Origin: a virus
IMG/VR virus record: IMGVR_UViG_3300048996_000020
Span: 1-38,761 of that record
Strand: one strand, 5' to 3'
DNA length: 38,761 nucleotides
Positions 1 through 6,260 of this stretch are shown here, one piece after another. A program made the translations under genes and the position numbers. Under the pieces are notes generated by a model. It worked only from the letters and a program-made list of their open reading frames with translations. It was not told the origin of the DNA and did no database searches. Each line of letters begins with the position of its first letter. Positions within the stretch are counted from its first letter, which is position 1.

Positions 1-19
1 AAGAATACGAGTTGCTTCA

Positions 20-418
20 TCAGATCTTTCCTTCTTCTAGAAGTCTTCTTACTCGGTAAGTCAGGGGGTCCTTGGTTTTATCGACGTTGAACCTGATCGT
101 CATCACGTCGAGCTTCCCATGAATCCAATCCTTGCCATGGGCAAAACCTTGGTCCCATACGCCAAAATAGACGTAACCGTCACCCTCACCAGGAGCAGGA
201 TCCCGGAGCCAACCGATTTGATCGCCCCAACGATCGCGCTTGAATCCAAGGAGTCCAAGCGCTTCGTTGAGGGTCACATAACCCCGGACTCGCAGCAGAT
301 CATTCAGCTCCTGCTGAACCATGCCGACGAATATCGGGTTCTTCTTACGGTCGTGGTTGTCCCAGTGAGGGTTGAACTTGTCGAACCATCGGTAATGCCG
401 CGAGGCAAAGGATTTCAA
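20..418 (-). CDS. Conserved phage protein, 132 aa, TTG start
   Basis: I do not recognise a function. The protein is rich in aromatic and charged residues and has no membrane segment. Its middle (YVTLNEALGLLGF, then GDQIGW) loosely resembles the C-terminal part of the DUF6353-like protein at 4008-4826 (SDNLGW), which may mean a shared fold. The frame has no ATG or GTG before the first conserved residues. The TTG at 416-418 overlaps the TGA of the upstream 44-aa gene, and an AGGGAAAG ribosome site lies just ahead, so translational coupling with that gene is likely. It is the last gene of the visible leftward operon. Confidence 0.72.
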   Translation of the reverse strand: MKSFASRHYRWFDKFNPHWDNHDRKKNPIFVGMVQQELNDLLRVRGYVTLNEALGLLGFKRDRWGDQIGWLRDPAPGEGDGYVYFGVWDQGFAHGKDWIHGKLDVMTIRFNVDKTKDPLTYRVRRLLEEGKI

Positions 419-549
419 ATCTTTCCCTGCCCTTTGAGACGTAGGTATATGGCGGTAACCTGACTTTCAGGCATTTTATCGACCTTGGCTTGCCAGGTCT
501 TAGTGGGGTATGCCTGCTTGATCAACTCCCTTTTGGATATGCCGGACAT
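415..549 (-). CDS. Small conserved phage protein, 44 aa
   Basis: This is a short, basic, soluble protein that starts MSGISKREL and ends LRLKGQGKI. The pattern KVDKMPESQV...AIYLRLKGQGKI resembles a small family I recall from other phages of Gram-positive hosts, with no known role. The ATG lies 17 nt after the stop of the 236-aa gene and its stop overlaps the next TTG start, so it fits a tightly packed operon. No catalytic motif can be seen. Confidence 0.65.
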   Translation of the reverse strand: MSGISKRELIKQAYPTKTWQAKVDKMPESQVTAIYLRLKGQGKI

Positions 550-565
550 GGCGGTGGGGCGCCCG

Positions 566-1276
566 TCAGCCGTCGATGGGACGCGGACGCGGCATGGAGA
601 TCAGGAATTCGTCACGACCGAGCTTGCTGACCCGAGCATCCCGTAGATCGGTCCAGCCCCATTCCTCATCGGTGGACACGGTGCGCTCACCGCACGCGGC
701 GTAGAAGTCGCCCACAGTGCAGTGACCGACACTGCTGTCGATGATGGCATCAAGCTCTTCGAGAACCGCGTCGCCATCTTCACGGCTTTCTACGATGATC
801 TCCCTGACCCGGTTCGAGCGACGGGAGGAGCCGTCTCGGTCCCGGTCACGTTCGGATCGGTCGGAAGATCGCCTCACAGATGAAGTGGAACTGTACCGTG
901 TGTAGTTGACAACCGGCCTGCCTGTGCCGTAGCTCGTAGTACGTCCACGGCGATCCTTGGCATCCGGACCGAAGAGCATCTCCTCGACGCCCTGCCGGAA
1001 GCCGTCGACCATCTGCGTGGCAATGCTGAGAGCCATGTCCTTGACCATCGGGACGACAACCTTCTCCACGACATGCTCGGCGAAGTTTCCACCGTCGTGG
1101 ACGAACATGTTCTTGAATCGCTTGCCGAGTGTCGGCTTGTTCTCGGTAACCTTGCCGGTGACGACCTTCTTGACCTTCTTCGGCTCAGAGGTCGTCGGGG
1201 TGTTCTCCGGCACCTGCTCCGAGGCCTTCTCTTCTTCTATCCGTGCCGCCGTGTGGCTGTTGCCGGGGAAATCCAT
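566..1276 (-). CDS. Conserved phage protein with basic linker, 236 aa
   Basis: Function unknown. The N-terminal third is polar and lysine-rich. Residues about 59-105 (FVHDGGNFAEHVVEK onward) form an amphipathic or weakly hydrophobic block. Residues 125-160 are an Arg/Ser/Asp-rich, probably disordered linker. The C-terminus (EEWGWTDLRDARV ... ISMPRPRPIDG) matches a recurring C-terminal motif I recall in phage proteins of Gram-positive hosts. The ATG has an AGAGGT ribosome site. The gene follows a strong terminator at 1291-1320, so its transcript depends on read-through or on a promoter I cannot see. Confidence 0.75.
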   Translation of the reverse strand: MDFPGNSHTAARIEEEKASEQVPENTPTTSEPKKVKKVVTGKVTENKPTLGKRFKNMFVHDGGNFAEHVVEKVVVPMVKDMALSIATQMVDGFRQGVEEMLFGPDAKDRRGRTTSYGTGRPVVNYTRYSSTSSVRRSSDRSERDRDRDGSSRRSNRVREIIVESREDGDAVLEELDAIIDSSVGHCTVGDFYAACGERTVSTDEEWGWTDLRDARVSKLGRDEFLISMPRPRPIDG

Positions 1277-1290
1277 GACTACCTCTATCC

Positions 1291-1320
1291 AAAAAACCCA
1301 AACCCCTTGTGGGGGTTGGG
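1291..1320 (-). terminator. Rho-independent terminator
   Basis: On the minus strand a CCCAACCCC / GGGGTTTGGG stem with a 5-nt loop is followed by TTTTTT. It lies between the 51-aa membrane protein gene and the 236-aa gene. It is the best-formed terminator of the cassette array. Confidence 0.85.
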
Positions 1321-1338
1321 AGTCGAGAGCTTACGGGG

Positions 1339-1494
1339 TCAGTTGTCCTCGTCGGACGCGGGCTCGGGGGTAGCGAAATGCTGGTCGATCCGCTCGTCGA
1401 TCTTCTTGCCTGCCTTGTAGGTATAACCGATGGCGACAGAGACGATCAGACTGGCGGCGCCCTTGACAATCGTCTTGGCGAGCTTGGCGTTCAT
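1339..1494 (-). CDS. Small membrane protein, 51 aa (cassette gene)
   Basis: This short gene encodes a one-pass membrane protein. A basic N-terminus (MNAKLAKTIVK) is followed by a hydrophobic stretch at residues about 12-26 and an acidic tail ending EPASDEDN. AAGGA lies 9 nt before the ATG. The repeated promoter element at 1514-1549 sits directly upstream and a terminator directly downstream, so it is a stand-alone transcription unit. Function unknown. Small phage membrane proteins of this type sometimes act in lysis control or superinfection exclusion, but nothing here specifies that. Confidence 0.75.
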   Translation of the reverse strand: MNAKLAKTIVKGAASLIVSVAIGYTYKAGKKIDERIDQHFATPEPASDEDN

Positions 1495-1513
1495 AGCGGG
1501 ATGTCCTTAGTTA

Positions 1514-1549
1514 GTAGGGGTCTCACTATAAGGCCTGTAAACTTTGCGA
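1514..1549 (-). promoter_or_regulatory. Repeated promoter-like element, copy 1
   Basis: Minus-strand core: CGCA, then TTTACAGGCC, then TTATAGTGAGACCCCTAC. It matches seven other copies nearly base for base and lies 20 nt before the start of the 51-aa gene. The TATAGT would be a -10 box, but no TTGACA-like box sits 16-18 nt upstream. Confidence 0.75.
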
Positions 1550-1570
1550 CCTTGGAAACCCCGTTGATCA

Positions 1571-1735
1571 TCAGCGAAATATGGAGGCTCCGCAGAAGCC
1601 AGTCCGGAAGGGCCGCGTGCCGAAGATGATGCACACGTCGTACGAGGTTCTCCATCGAGGACACTTCTCTTTGTCCGCGCATTTCTCGAGCTTCTCGTTG
1701 CAGTTCGGGCAGCAGATCTGGTTGGTCCTAGCCAT
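1571..1735 (-). CDS. Cysteine-rich zinc-ribbon-like protein, 54 aa
   Basis: The N-terminal half carries CCPNC and further cysteines at KCADKEKC, a spacing that suggests a small zinc ribbon. Two more cysteines lie in the C-terminal half. A GGAAGG ribosome site sits 8 nt before the ATG. The gene lies between the secreted NlpC/P60 gene and promoter copy 1. The role is unknown. A nucleic-acid or protein contact through a zinc knuckle would fit, but no specific family is recognised. Confidence 0.65.
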   Translation of the reverse strand: MARTNQICCPNCNEKLEKCADKEKCPRWRTSYDVCIIFGTRPFRTGFCGASIFR

Positions 1736-1770
1736 CACACGACCCTTCCGTTTTTGGTTACCGCTAAATA

Positions 1771-2250
1771 TCAGTACCGACCGTACACGGCGTACGGCGA
1801 TCCGGCGGTGTACTCGAATATCGGGGCTTCCACGACCTTGTACCCGCGGTACTTTCCGTGGTTCGCGTTGACCATGTAGCCCGTTCCGTTCGTCACGCGA
1901 GTGAGGATCCCGGCGTGCTGCACGCGTCCGTAGCGGTCCTTGATGAAGACCAAGTCGCCAGCCCTCCGAGAACCGGCGCTTATCTTCTGTGATCTGTTGT
2001 ACTGGTCCTGAGCGACTCGCGGGAGGGTCTTTCCGTGCTGTCTGTAGGACCAGTAGATCAGCCCCGAGCAGTCGTAACCCCTGCTGTAGCCGCCCTCGTT
2101 TCCCCAGACGTACTTCGCGCCCTTCTGAGTGTTGGCGCTTGCCATGGCGGCGGACCGGAGCGTCGGTGCTGCCTCCGCGTTCGGCACGGTCACGGTGAAA
2201 ATGCCGAGTGCCATGGCGATGGTGACGACGAGCTTGGTGGTGCTTTTCAT
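1771..2250 (-). CDS. Secreted NlpC/P60 peptidoglycan hydrolase, 159 aa
   Basis: NlpC/P60 enzymes are cysteine peptidases that cut peptide stems of peptidoglycan. Residues 1-27 form a classical signal peptide ending in AEA|A, so the enzyme should leave the cytoplasm through Sec without a holin. The catalytic cysteine is C61 in the motif YDCSGLIYWSY, the histidine is H112 (QHAGIL), and the third polar residue is probably N130 or H131 in NANHG. The domain is near minimal length for the family and has no wall-binding module. I chose the ATG at 2250; a TTG four codons upstream has no ribosome site. It is distant from the holin/amidase genes. Confidence 0.85.
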   Translation of the reverse strand: MKSTTKLVVTIAMALGIFTVTVPNAEAAPTLRSAAMASANTQKGAKYVWGNEGGYSRGYDCSGLIYWSYRQHGKTLPRVAQDQYNRSQKISAGSRRAGDLVFIKDRYGRVQHAGILTRVTNGTGYMVNANHGKYRGYKVVEAPIFEYTAGSPYAVYGRY

Positions 2251-2282
2251 GGTGCTGTCCAATCTGATGAAGGGACTTGCGT

Positions 2283-2429
2283 TCAGTCGATCTCCAGAAT
2301 TTGAAGAGCCGGAGGAAGGCAGCCGAAATGACTGCGGTCCATCAGACCTTCACAATCCGGAGCCCCACAGCAAGGATCGCTGACAACACGATCTCCAGGT
2401 TGGAATTCCTTATTACACCTTGAGCACAT
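2283..2429 (-). CDS. Cysteine-rich small protein, 48 aa
   Basis: The protein starts MCSRCNKEF, so a CxxC lies at the very N-terminus, and DPCCGAPDCEG gives a second Cys cluster. A single treble-clef or zinc-ribbon site is likely. A strong AGGAAGGA ribosome site lies about 8 nt before the ATG. It follows the structured non-coding block and precedes the NlpC/P60 gene. No function is recognised. Confidence 0.7.
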   Translation of the reverse strand: MCSRCNKEFQPGDRVVSDPCCGAPDCEGLMDRSHFGCLPPALQILEID

Positions 2430-2562
2430 TGTTTTTGATCCTTCCTGTGAGTTTTTTTAGTGTGATGATCGAGGCGCCAGGAGGAGTTAAGGTAATCCGG
2501 TTCTCCGTTTTTAAAATTCCCTAGCCTGGCCTTACGGCGGATTCCGCCTCAATCGGATATGC
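2430..2562 (-). other. Non-coding leader between structured RNA and Cys-rich gene
   Basis: No ATG-led frame is present on the minus strand. It contains a GGCGG/CCGCC mini-hairpin near 2536-2548, an A/T-rich tract near 2510, and a run of seven T on the plus strand near 2452. It could be the 5' leader of the Cys-rich and NlpC/P60 genes or the tail of the structured RNA. Confidence 0.4.
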
Positions 2563-2699
2563 GATGACCGGGGCACATGTCTGATCCCTGCCCTTGGGAG
2601 GGCGGGCAGGTACGTCGGCTGTCGTTTAGTTCGTAAGCATCCGGAATATGGCCTCGGGTGAGACCCCTACGTGGCCACTTGCTTACGACCCCGGTCATC
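2563..2699 (-). ncRNA. Candidate structured RNA with anti-leader loop
   Basis: The outer stem is a perfect 11-bp pair, GATGACCGGGG (2563-2573) with CCCCGGTCATC (2689-2699). Inside are CCTGCCC/GGGCAGG (2587-2593 with 2604-2610) and a 9-bp stem TCGTAAGCA/TGCTTACGA (2631-2639 with 2680-2688), which ends in TGGCC/GGCCA and a 19-nt loop at 2654-2672. Read on the minus strand, that loop contains CGTAGGGGTCTCA, the exact complement of TGAGACCCCTACG, the shared 5' leader following the repeated promoter elements. The strand is chosen from the surrounding genes; no promoter of its own is evident. It starts 3 nt after the stop of the 48-aa membrane protein gene, so it could also be a structured 3' UTR. 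Confidence 0.5.
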
Positions 2700-2702
2700 A
2701 CG

Positions 2703-2849
2703 TTACAGATGTTGCAATGGGCTGTGGGCGATTACTTTGACCAACTTGTCGATCAGCCAAAGCGAACCGCCCACAGTTAGAACGAGAAGCACCCAGAGCT
2801 TAATGAGTTCGACGAACTTTTCGAACCCGTCTGGTTTGTTCTTCTCCAT
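2703..2849 (-). CDS. Small membrane protein, 48 aa
   Basis: A polar N-terminus (MEKNKPDGFEKF) precedes one hydrophobic segment (residues about 16-40) and a short tail. It starts 2 nt after the stop of the 175-aa gene and has no clear ribosome site of its own, so it probably depends on translational coupling. It ends 3 nt before the structured RNA. Function unknown. Confidence 0.6.
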   Translation of the reverse strand: MEKNKPDGFEKFVELIKLWVLLVLTVGGSLWLIDKLVKVIAHSPLQHL

Positions 2850-2851
2850 CG

Positions 2852-3379
2852 CTATGCCGCGTCAGCGGACTTGTGGGACCTGCGCTGGAATGCGACGAGA
2901 AGCTGCTCGGGCGAGTACTTGGTCTCGTCCTTGCCGAAGGCCTTGAAGAACTCCTCGTCGGTCATGCCGATCATGTCGTCCTTCGAGTACACCTTGCTCT
3001 GCTCCTCGGCGACCCTCTGCTGGATGTGCGCGGGGAGGATCGAGTTGAAGAACTCGGCTCCGGCGTCATCCATCTCGATCAGCTCCGCGAAGAGCTGCTT
3101 GTAGGCCCCTCCGTACTTGAACTGACGGATAACGGATTCGTCCTTGACGAGCAGGCTTCCCTCGCGCTTGCCGACGGACGCGAACAGCATTTCCTTCAGG
3201 ACGGAGATCCATCCCTTGCTGTCCTTGTTCTTCAGCATCTCACTCAGGTACTCTTCGAGGTTTTCGTGGTGAGCGAGGTCCATGTCAGCCGCGTCGGCCT
3301 CGCTGAGAGAGAAGTACCACTCCTCCTCGACGGGCTTACCGTCCAGATCCTCGAAACGTATGCTCTTCTTCACGGCCAT
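2852..3379 (-). CDS. Tail-assembly-chaperone-like protein, 175 aa
   Basis: The N-terminus (KKSIRFEDLDGKPVEEEW, YFSLSEADAADMDL) and the FASVGKREG...AELIEMDDAGAEFFN stretch resemble phage tail-assembly-chaperone-like proteins, which coat the tape measure during tail assembly. The C-terminus carries a second acidic/aromatic motif (MTDEEFFKAFG). It is soluble and acidic. Its place in the accessory arm, about 20 kb from the tail genes, is odd, and the tail module has its own chaperone candidate at 23817-24359. A GAAGGGA ribosome site precedes the ATG. The family call is from memory of similar sequences. Confidence 0.55.
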   Translation of the reverse strand: MAVKKSIRFEDLDGKPVEEEWYFSLSEADAADMDLAHHENLEEYLSEMLKNKDSKGWISVLKEMLFASVGKREGSLLVKDESVIRQFKYGGAYKQLFAELIEMDDAGAEFFNSILPAHIQQRVAEEQSKVYSKDDMIGMTDEEFFKAFGKDETKYSPEQLLVAFQRRSHKSADAA

Positions 3380-3424
3380 GAGAATGTCCCTTCTGCTTCT
3401 TGCTGCTGGTGGAAGTGAGTGTGA

Positions 3425-3925
3425 TCAGGCTGCGGAGTCATCGACGCCGATGACCGGACCTTCCGCCTCGTCCAGCGGCTCCACGGCGAGGGCCTCTTCG
3501 GCCTTCTTCTTGGCGTACTTGGCGAACGCGAGGGCGGCGACACCGGCCGCTGCGCCGACGGTGATCAGGACCTTCTTGTTCTCCTTGAGCTTCTCGGTCA
3601 CGACGGCGAGACGCTCCTTCAGGGACTTCTTGCCGCCCTCGATGACCGTGAGCTCGGGGGACTCGTCGACCTGCGACTCGCAAGTCCGCGCGTCCACGTC
3701 CACTTCCTCGGCCTGAGCCGGGACGGTGGTGATGAGCTTCTCCTCCGTGGCCTTGGCGACGACGTCGGCGGGGGTCACGTTGGTGTTCTTGGCGTTGCTC
3801 ATGGTGGTGTTACCCTTCATTTTCTGTTGGTACAGGTTGGCTACGAAAGCGAATCTTCGGGCTAGATCACAGGGAGTTCCCTGATGGCATGCTTCTCTGT
3901 CTGGGCAGTCGTCGCAGAAAGCCAT
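3425..3925 (-). CDS. Membrane-anchored protein with Cys-rich N-terminus, 166 aa
   Basis: From the ATG at 3925 the protein begins with a Cys cluster (CDDCPDREACHQGTPCDL), followed by a polar region and one hydrophobic segment near residues 118-135 (VLITVGAAAGVAALAF), then a basic and acidic tail. An internal ATG at 3802 (MSNAKNTNV) has its own AAGGGTAA ribosome site and would give a 125-aa protein without the Cys cluster. Both forms may be made. The upstream start has only a weak GGGGA site. Function unknown. Confidence 0.65.
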   Translation of the reverse strand: MAFCDDCPDREACHQGTPCDLARRFAFVANLYQQKMKGNTTMSNAKNTNVTPADVVAKATEEKLITTVPAQAEEVDVDARTCESQVDESPELTVIEGGKKSLKERLAVVTEKLKENKKVLITVGAAAGVAALAFAKYAKKKAEEALAVEPLDEAEGPVIGVDDSAA

Positions 3926-3928
3926 TTA

Positions 3929-4008
3929 TCAGTCCCCGAATACTCCGGTCGGGTTAGCTGCGTAGTACTGAAGAATGGCGCTTCTGTAATAGCTACGCCA
4001 AATATCTT
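3929..4008 (-). other. Open coding-like tail in the +1 frame after the DUF6353-like gene
   Basis: Directly after the stop of the 272-aa gene, an overlapping frame stays open with protein-like content (SYYRSAILQYYAANPTGVF) and stops 3 nt before the next ATG. The frame has no ATG or GTG with a ribosome site; the nearest candidate is a TTG near 4054. It may be a tiny overlapping gene or a frameshift extension. Confidence 0.3.
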
Positions 4009-4826
4009 CAGCGATTGTTTCGGTAGAACTTAGGGACGGGCCCGGGACGAAAGGTCGCAACGATGCACGGCTTGTCCCGATCCGTGAGAGCCGTCGTGTA
4101 TTCGACCTCGAACTTCGTGTCCTGGTTCCAACCAAGGTTGTCGGACTCGCTGGTGCTCTCGATTCCGAGGTGATGCCACCAATCCGAAAGCGAAGCGTGC
4201 CCGTCGTTGAGGATCTCCCAGTTGATGTCGTTCTCCGCCTTGCGGAGCGACTCCATATCACTCAGGAAGTACCGAGCGGAATATGCGTCCCGGCAGAGCA
4301 CGTTCCCTTCGGGGATGATGAGTACCTCGTTGCTCTTGGGCGGGTTCTTCGTGACGTTGTCCTGGGCGACCTCGTCGCGAATCTCCTGCTCCTTCTTCTT
4401 GCCGACCTTGTCCAACGTCTTGGCGCGGTAGTCCTGGAGAGACTTCTCCGCGAAGGTGTACGCCGATACCAGAGCAGCGTTCCGACGGTCCTGGATGCGG
4501 GCGGCGAAGATGATGGCCGACACCGTCATGGCAGCGCTCATCGCCGCAGGGACGTAGAGCTTCCAGACTGCTTCGGCCTGCTCCTTGGCGGTAAGGCCCT
4601 CCGGCTCCACCTCTACGATGTCACCCTCGTCGTCCTTATGGACTCCGAAGAACTCGGCCTTCTTGACTTCTTCCGCGTCCTTGAGAACGTCGACGGAGCG
4701 GAACGCGGCCTTGGCGGCCAGATATGCGGTGGTCAGAGTTCCCGTGACACCGACCGCGGTAAGAATCGCCGGCGAGTTTTCAGCGGCGACCTTCCCAGCC
4801 TGCTTAAACAGCGTGCTGAGATCCAT
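4008..4826 (-). CDS. DUF6353-like membrane protein, 272 aa
   Basis: The N-terminus (residues 10-40, ENSPAILTAVGVTGTLTT) is a hydrophobic segment after a short amphipathic start. A second membrane segment lies near residues 92-112 (VPAAMSAAMTVSAIIF). The C-terminal soluble domain has the SDNLGW ... PCIVATFR pattern I associate with the DUF6353 family of phage proteins. A coiled, charged linker lies between them. An AGGAG ribosome site and a small TCGCC/GGCGA hairpin at 4849-4862 precede the ATG. The family is of unknown function; two membrane passes with a cytoplasmic C-terminal domain is my reading. Confidence 0.7.
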   Translation of the reverse strand: MDLSTLFKQAGKVAAENSPAILTAVGVTGTLTTAYLAAKAAFRSVDVLKDAEEVKKAEFFGVHKDDEGDIVEVEPEGLTAKEQAEAVWKLYVPAAMSAAMTVSAIIFAARIQDRRNAALVSAYTFAEKSLQDYRAKTLDKVGKKKEQEIRDEVAQDNVTKNPPKSNEVLIIPEGNVLCRDAYSARYFLSDMESLRKAENDINWEILNDGHASLSDWWHHLGIESTSESDNLGWNQDTKFEVEYTTALTDRDKPCIVATFRPGPVPKFYRNNR

Positions 4827-4887
4827 GATGAGCTCCTGTCTTGTCGCCAGCCGGCGATTCTTAAGCGGGTGGTTGTTGGGTTGTTAC

Positions 4888-5121
4888 TTACGAGCCGGAC
4901 TCGTCAATCGTTTTGAAACACTGCTTGCCGGAGTCGTCGATCCAGCACACCAGAGTCAGGCCTTCTTCGCGGACCTGATGAAGAAGCTCCGGCGGTACCG
5001 GAAGCGAACTCTGGTTGTACTCTTCGAGCTGTAGGCGGTAGAACGCGGCGAGCCCGAATCCTGCAACAGCACCAACGGCTGCGAGAACGAAGGAAATACG
5101 ACGAGTCTTGCGTTCCTTCAC
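4888..5121 (-). CDS. Small membrane protein, 77 aa, GTG start
   Basis: A basic start (MKERKTRR) and one hydrophobic segment (residues 9-27) are followed by a polar domain of about 50 residues with two cysteines (CWIDDSGKQC). The latter could be a disulfide-linked outside domain if the protein is N-in. An AGGGA site lies 8 nt before the GTG. It follows the 147-aa membrane-anchored gene closely. No family recognised. Confidence 0.65.
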   Translation of the reverse strand: MKERKTRRISFVLAAVGAVAGFGLAAFYRLQLEEYNQSSLPVPPELLHQVREEGLTLVCWIDDSGKQCFKTIDESGS

Positions 5122-5131
5122 GGATGTATCC

Positions 5132-5575
5132 CTACTTGGAGAGATGGACGGTGGTCGTCATGCCTCGGATGGTGAACGTGAAGTTGAGGTCACCGCGGTC
5201 GTAGTCGAATACCTTGGTGTCGGCCTGGGAACCGAAGAGACTGGCATCCAGCGCCTTCGTGTCTGCCTTGGACGCGACACTGAACGAATCCGACGTGTTG
5301 CTCGTGTCGAATGAGCCAGTCCAATATAGGCCCGTGACATCGGAGTCACCCTCAGCACCGCTGTCCAGCACGAGAGTCACCTCGATATTGCCATCGGTGA
5401 TCACGGCGGACATCTTGGTGTTGGGGATTCCGTTGGCGGTCTGATGATAGTCGCCGGTCAGGACTCGGTTGGATGCGGGCTTCGGAGTCGCATCACTCAC
5501 GAAAGCTCCGGTCAGTACGTAGGCCACCACAGCAAGCGCAGCGGTCACCAAGATGGATATGAGCGTCTTACGCAT
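5132..5575 (-). CDS. Membrane-anchored beta-rich protein, 147 aa
   Basis: Residues 4-26 form a signal-anchor segment; the rest is predicted outside the cell. The outer part reads like a beta-sandwich (MSAVITDGNIEVTLVL, GLYWTGSFDTS, FDYDRGDLNFTFTIRG), a pattern I recall from exported phage proteins of unknown role. There is no lipobox cysteine, so it is not a lipoprotein. AAGGAG precedes the ATG. It lies downstream of a terminator, so expression may depend on read-through from promoter copy 2. Superinfection exclusion at the cell surface is possible but unsupported. Confidence 0.7.
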   Translation of the reverse strand: MRKTLISILVTAALAVVAYVLTGAFVSDATPKPASNRVLTGDYHQTANGIPNTKMSAVITDGNIEVTLVLDSGAEGDSDVTGLYWTGSFDTSNTSDSFSVASKADTKALDASLFGSQADTKVFDYDRGDLNFTFTIRGMTTTVHLSK

Positions 5576-5600
5576 TGCTGGGCTCCTTGTTTACGTGCGG

Positions 5601-5638
5601 ACAAAACGAAAACCCAAACCCCGTGTTAGGGGTCTGGG
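5601..5638 (-). terminator. Rho-independent terminator
   Basis: On the minus strand, CCCAGACCCC pairs with GGGGTTTGGG around a 6-nt loop, followed by TTTTCGTTTTG. It ends the 83-aa cassette gene. The interrupted U-tract suggests partial read-through. Confidence 0.75.
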
Positions 5639-5671
5639 CTCTGAGCATCCAGGGGAGGTTGGATGTCAGTC

Positions 5672-5923
5672 TTAGGAGGCGATCTCCTCGGAGGTCTCTT
5701 CCTCAACCGGCGCCATCTTGGAGAGGGCCTTCCACGACAGAGCGAGGACGGCGACAGTTCCGACGGTAGCGGCCACGGCGATCTTCGCGAACTTCTTGTT
5801 GTCAGCGATGACGGCGGGGTGGTCGTTGTACTCGTCGGAGGAGTCGGCGTTCTGCTTGTCGCGGACGTTCTCCATGGCACGGGTGAGGAAAGACTTCTTC
5901 GGGGTAGCAGTCTCAGTGGACAT
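5672..5923 (-). CDS. Small membrane protein, 83 aa (cassette gene)
   Basis: The N-terminal 40 residues are polar and charged (MSTETATPKK ... DEYNDHPAV). One membrane segment lies at residues about 47-68 (IAVAATVGTVAVLALSW), and the tail is acidic (EEETSEEIAS). The order polar head, membrane segment, short charged tail recurs in several cassette genes. Promoter copy 2 and an AAAGGAT ribosome site lie upstream, a terminator downstream. Function unknown. Confidence 0.75.
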   Translation of the reverse strand: MSTETATPKKSFLTRAMENVRDKQNADSSDEYNDHPAVIADNKKFAKIAVAATVGTVAVLALSWKALSKMAPVEEETSEEIAS

Positions 5924-5937
5924 GACAAATCCTTTCG

Positions 5938-5973
5938 TAGTGGGTCTCATTATAAGGCCTGTAAAACTTGCGA
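5938..5973 (-). promoter_or_regulatory. Repeated promoter-like element, copy 2
   Basis: Core CGCAAGTTTTACAGGCC and TTATAATGAGACCC, followed by ACTACGAAAGGA. One extra base (A) interrupts the CCCCTACG leader. It drives the 83-aa gene. Confidence 0.78.
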
Positions 5974-6011
5974 GGTAAGGGCCTCGGAATATGTCAGATG
6001 CCCGGGATCTC

Positions 6012-6257
6012 TTACTTCTTGGCGCGAGTCTTGCGCTTCTTGGGAGGCTTGGTGTGCTCTTCCTCCAGCAGAGCGGGGGCCCTCAGGTCGTTCTGGTCGA
6101 CGGCCTCCCACTTACCGAGAAGAGTGATCCCAACGTCTGCCAGGAACTTGTCCGTCTCGGCCGCCTTCTTCGGCGTCGCCCTTGCCTCGTTGGAGACCCG
6201 AATATGGACCCACACGAACGGGTAGTCGGGATGCGGACGCTTAACTTCTATCTGCAT
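6012..6257 (-). CDS. Small conserved phage protein, 81 aa
   Basis: This soluble protein has a beta-like front (MQIEVKRPHPDYPFVWVHI) and a helical middle (KKAAETDKFLADVGI). It ends in a strongly basic tail (PPKKRKTRAKK) that could bind nucleic acid or membrane phosphates. The ATG has an AGAGG site. It starts 3 nt after the stop of the preceding gene, in one small operon with 6261-6488 and 6485-6709. No known function. Confidence 0.68.
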   Translation of the reverse strand: MQIEVKRPHPDYPFVWVHIRVSNEARATPKKAAETDKFLADVGITLLGKWEAVDQNDLRAPALLEEEHTKPPKKRKTRAKK

Positions 6258-6260
6258 GTC

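Noticed and set aside
2563-2699. tRNA or tRNA-like reading of the structured element
   Set aside because: No cloverleaf with 7-bp acceptor stem, anticodon loop and T-loop GTTCRA could be laid out.
5938-5973. Ordinary sigma-70 promoter reading of the repeated element
   Set aside because: The TATAAT box is good, but the hexamer 16-18 nt upstream is not TTGACA-like and is not conserved; the conserved TTTACA lies too close.
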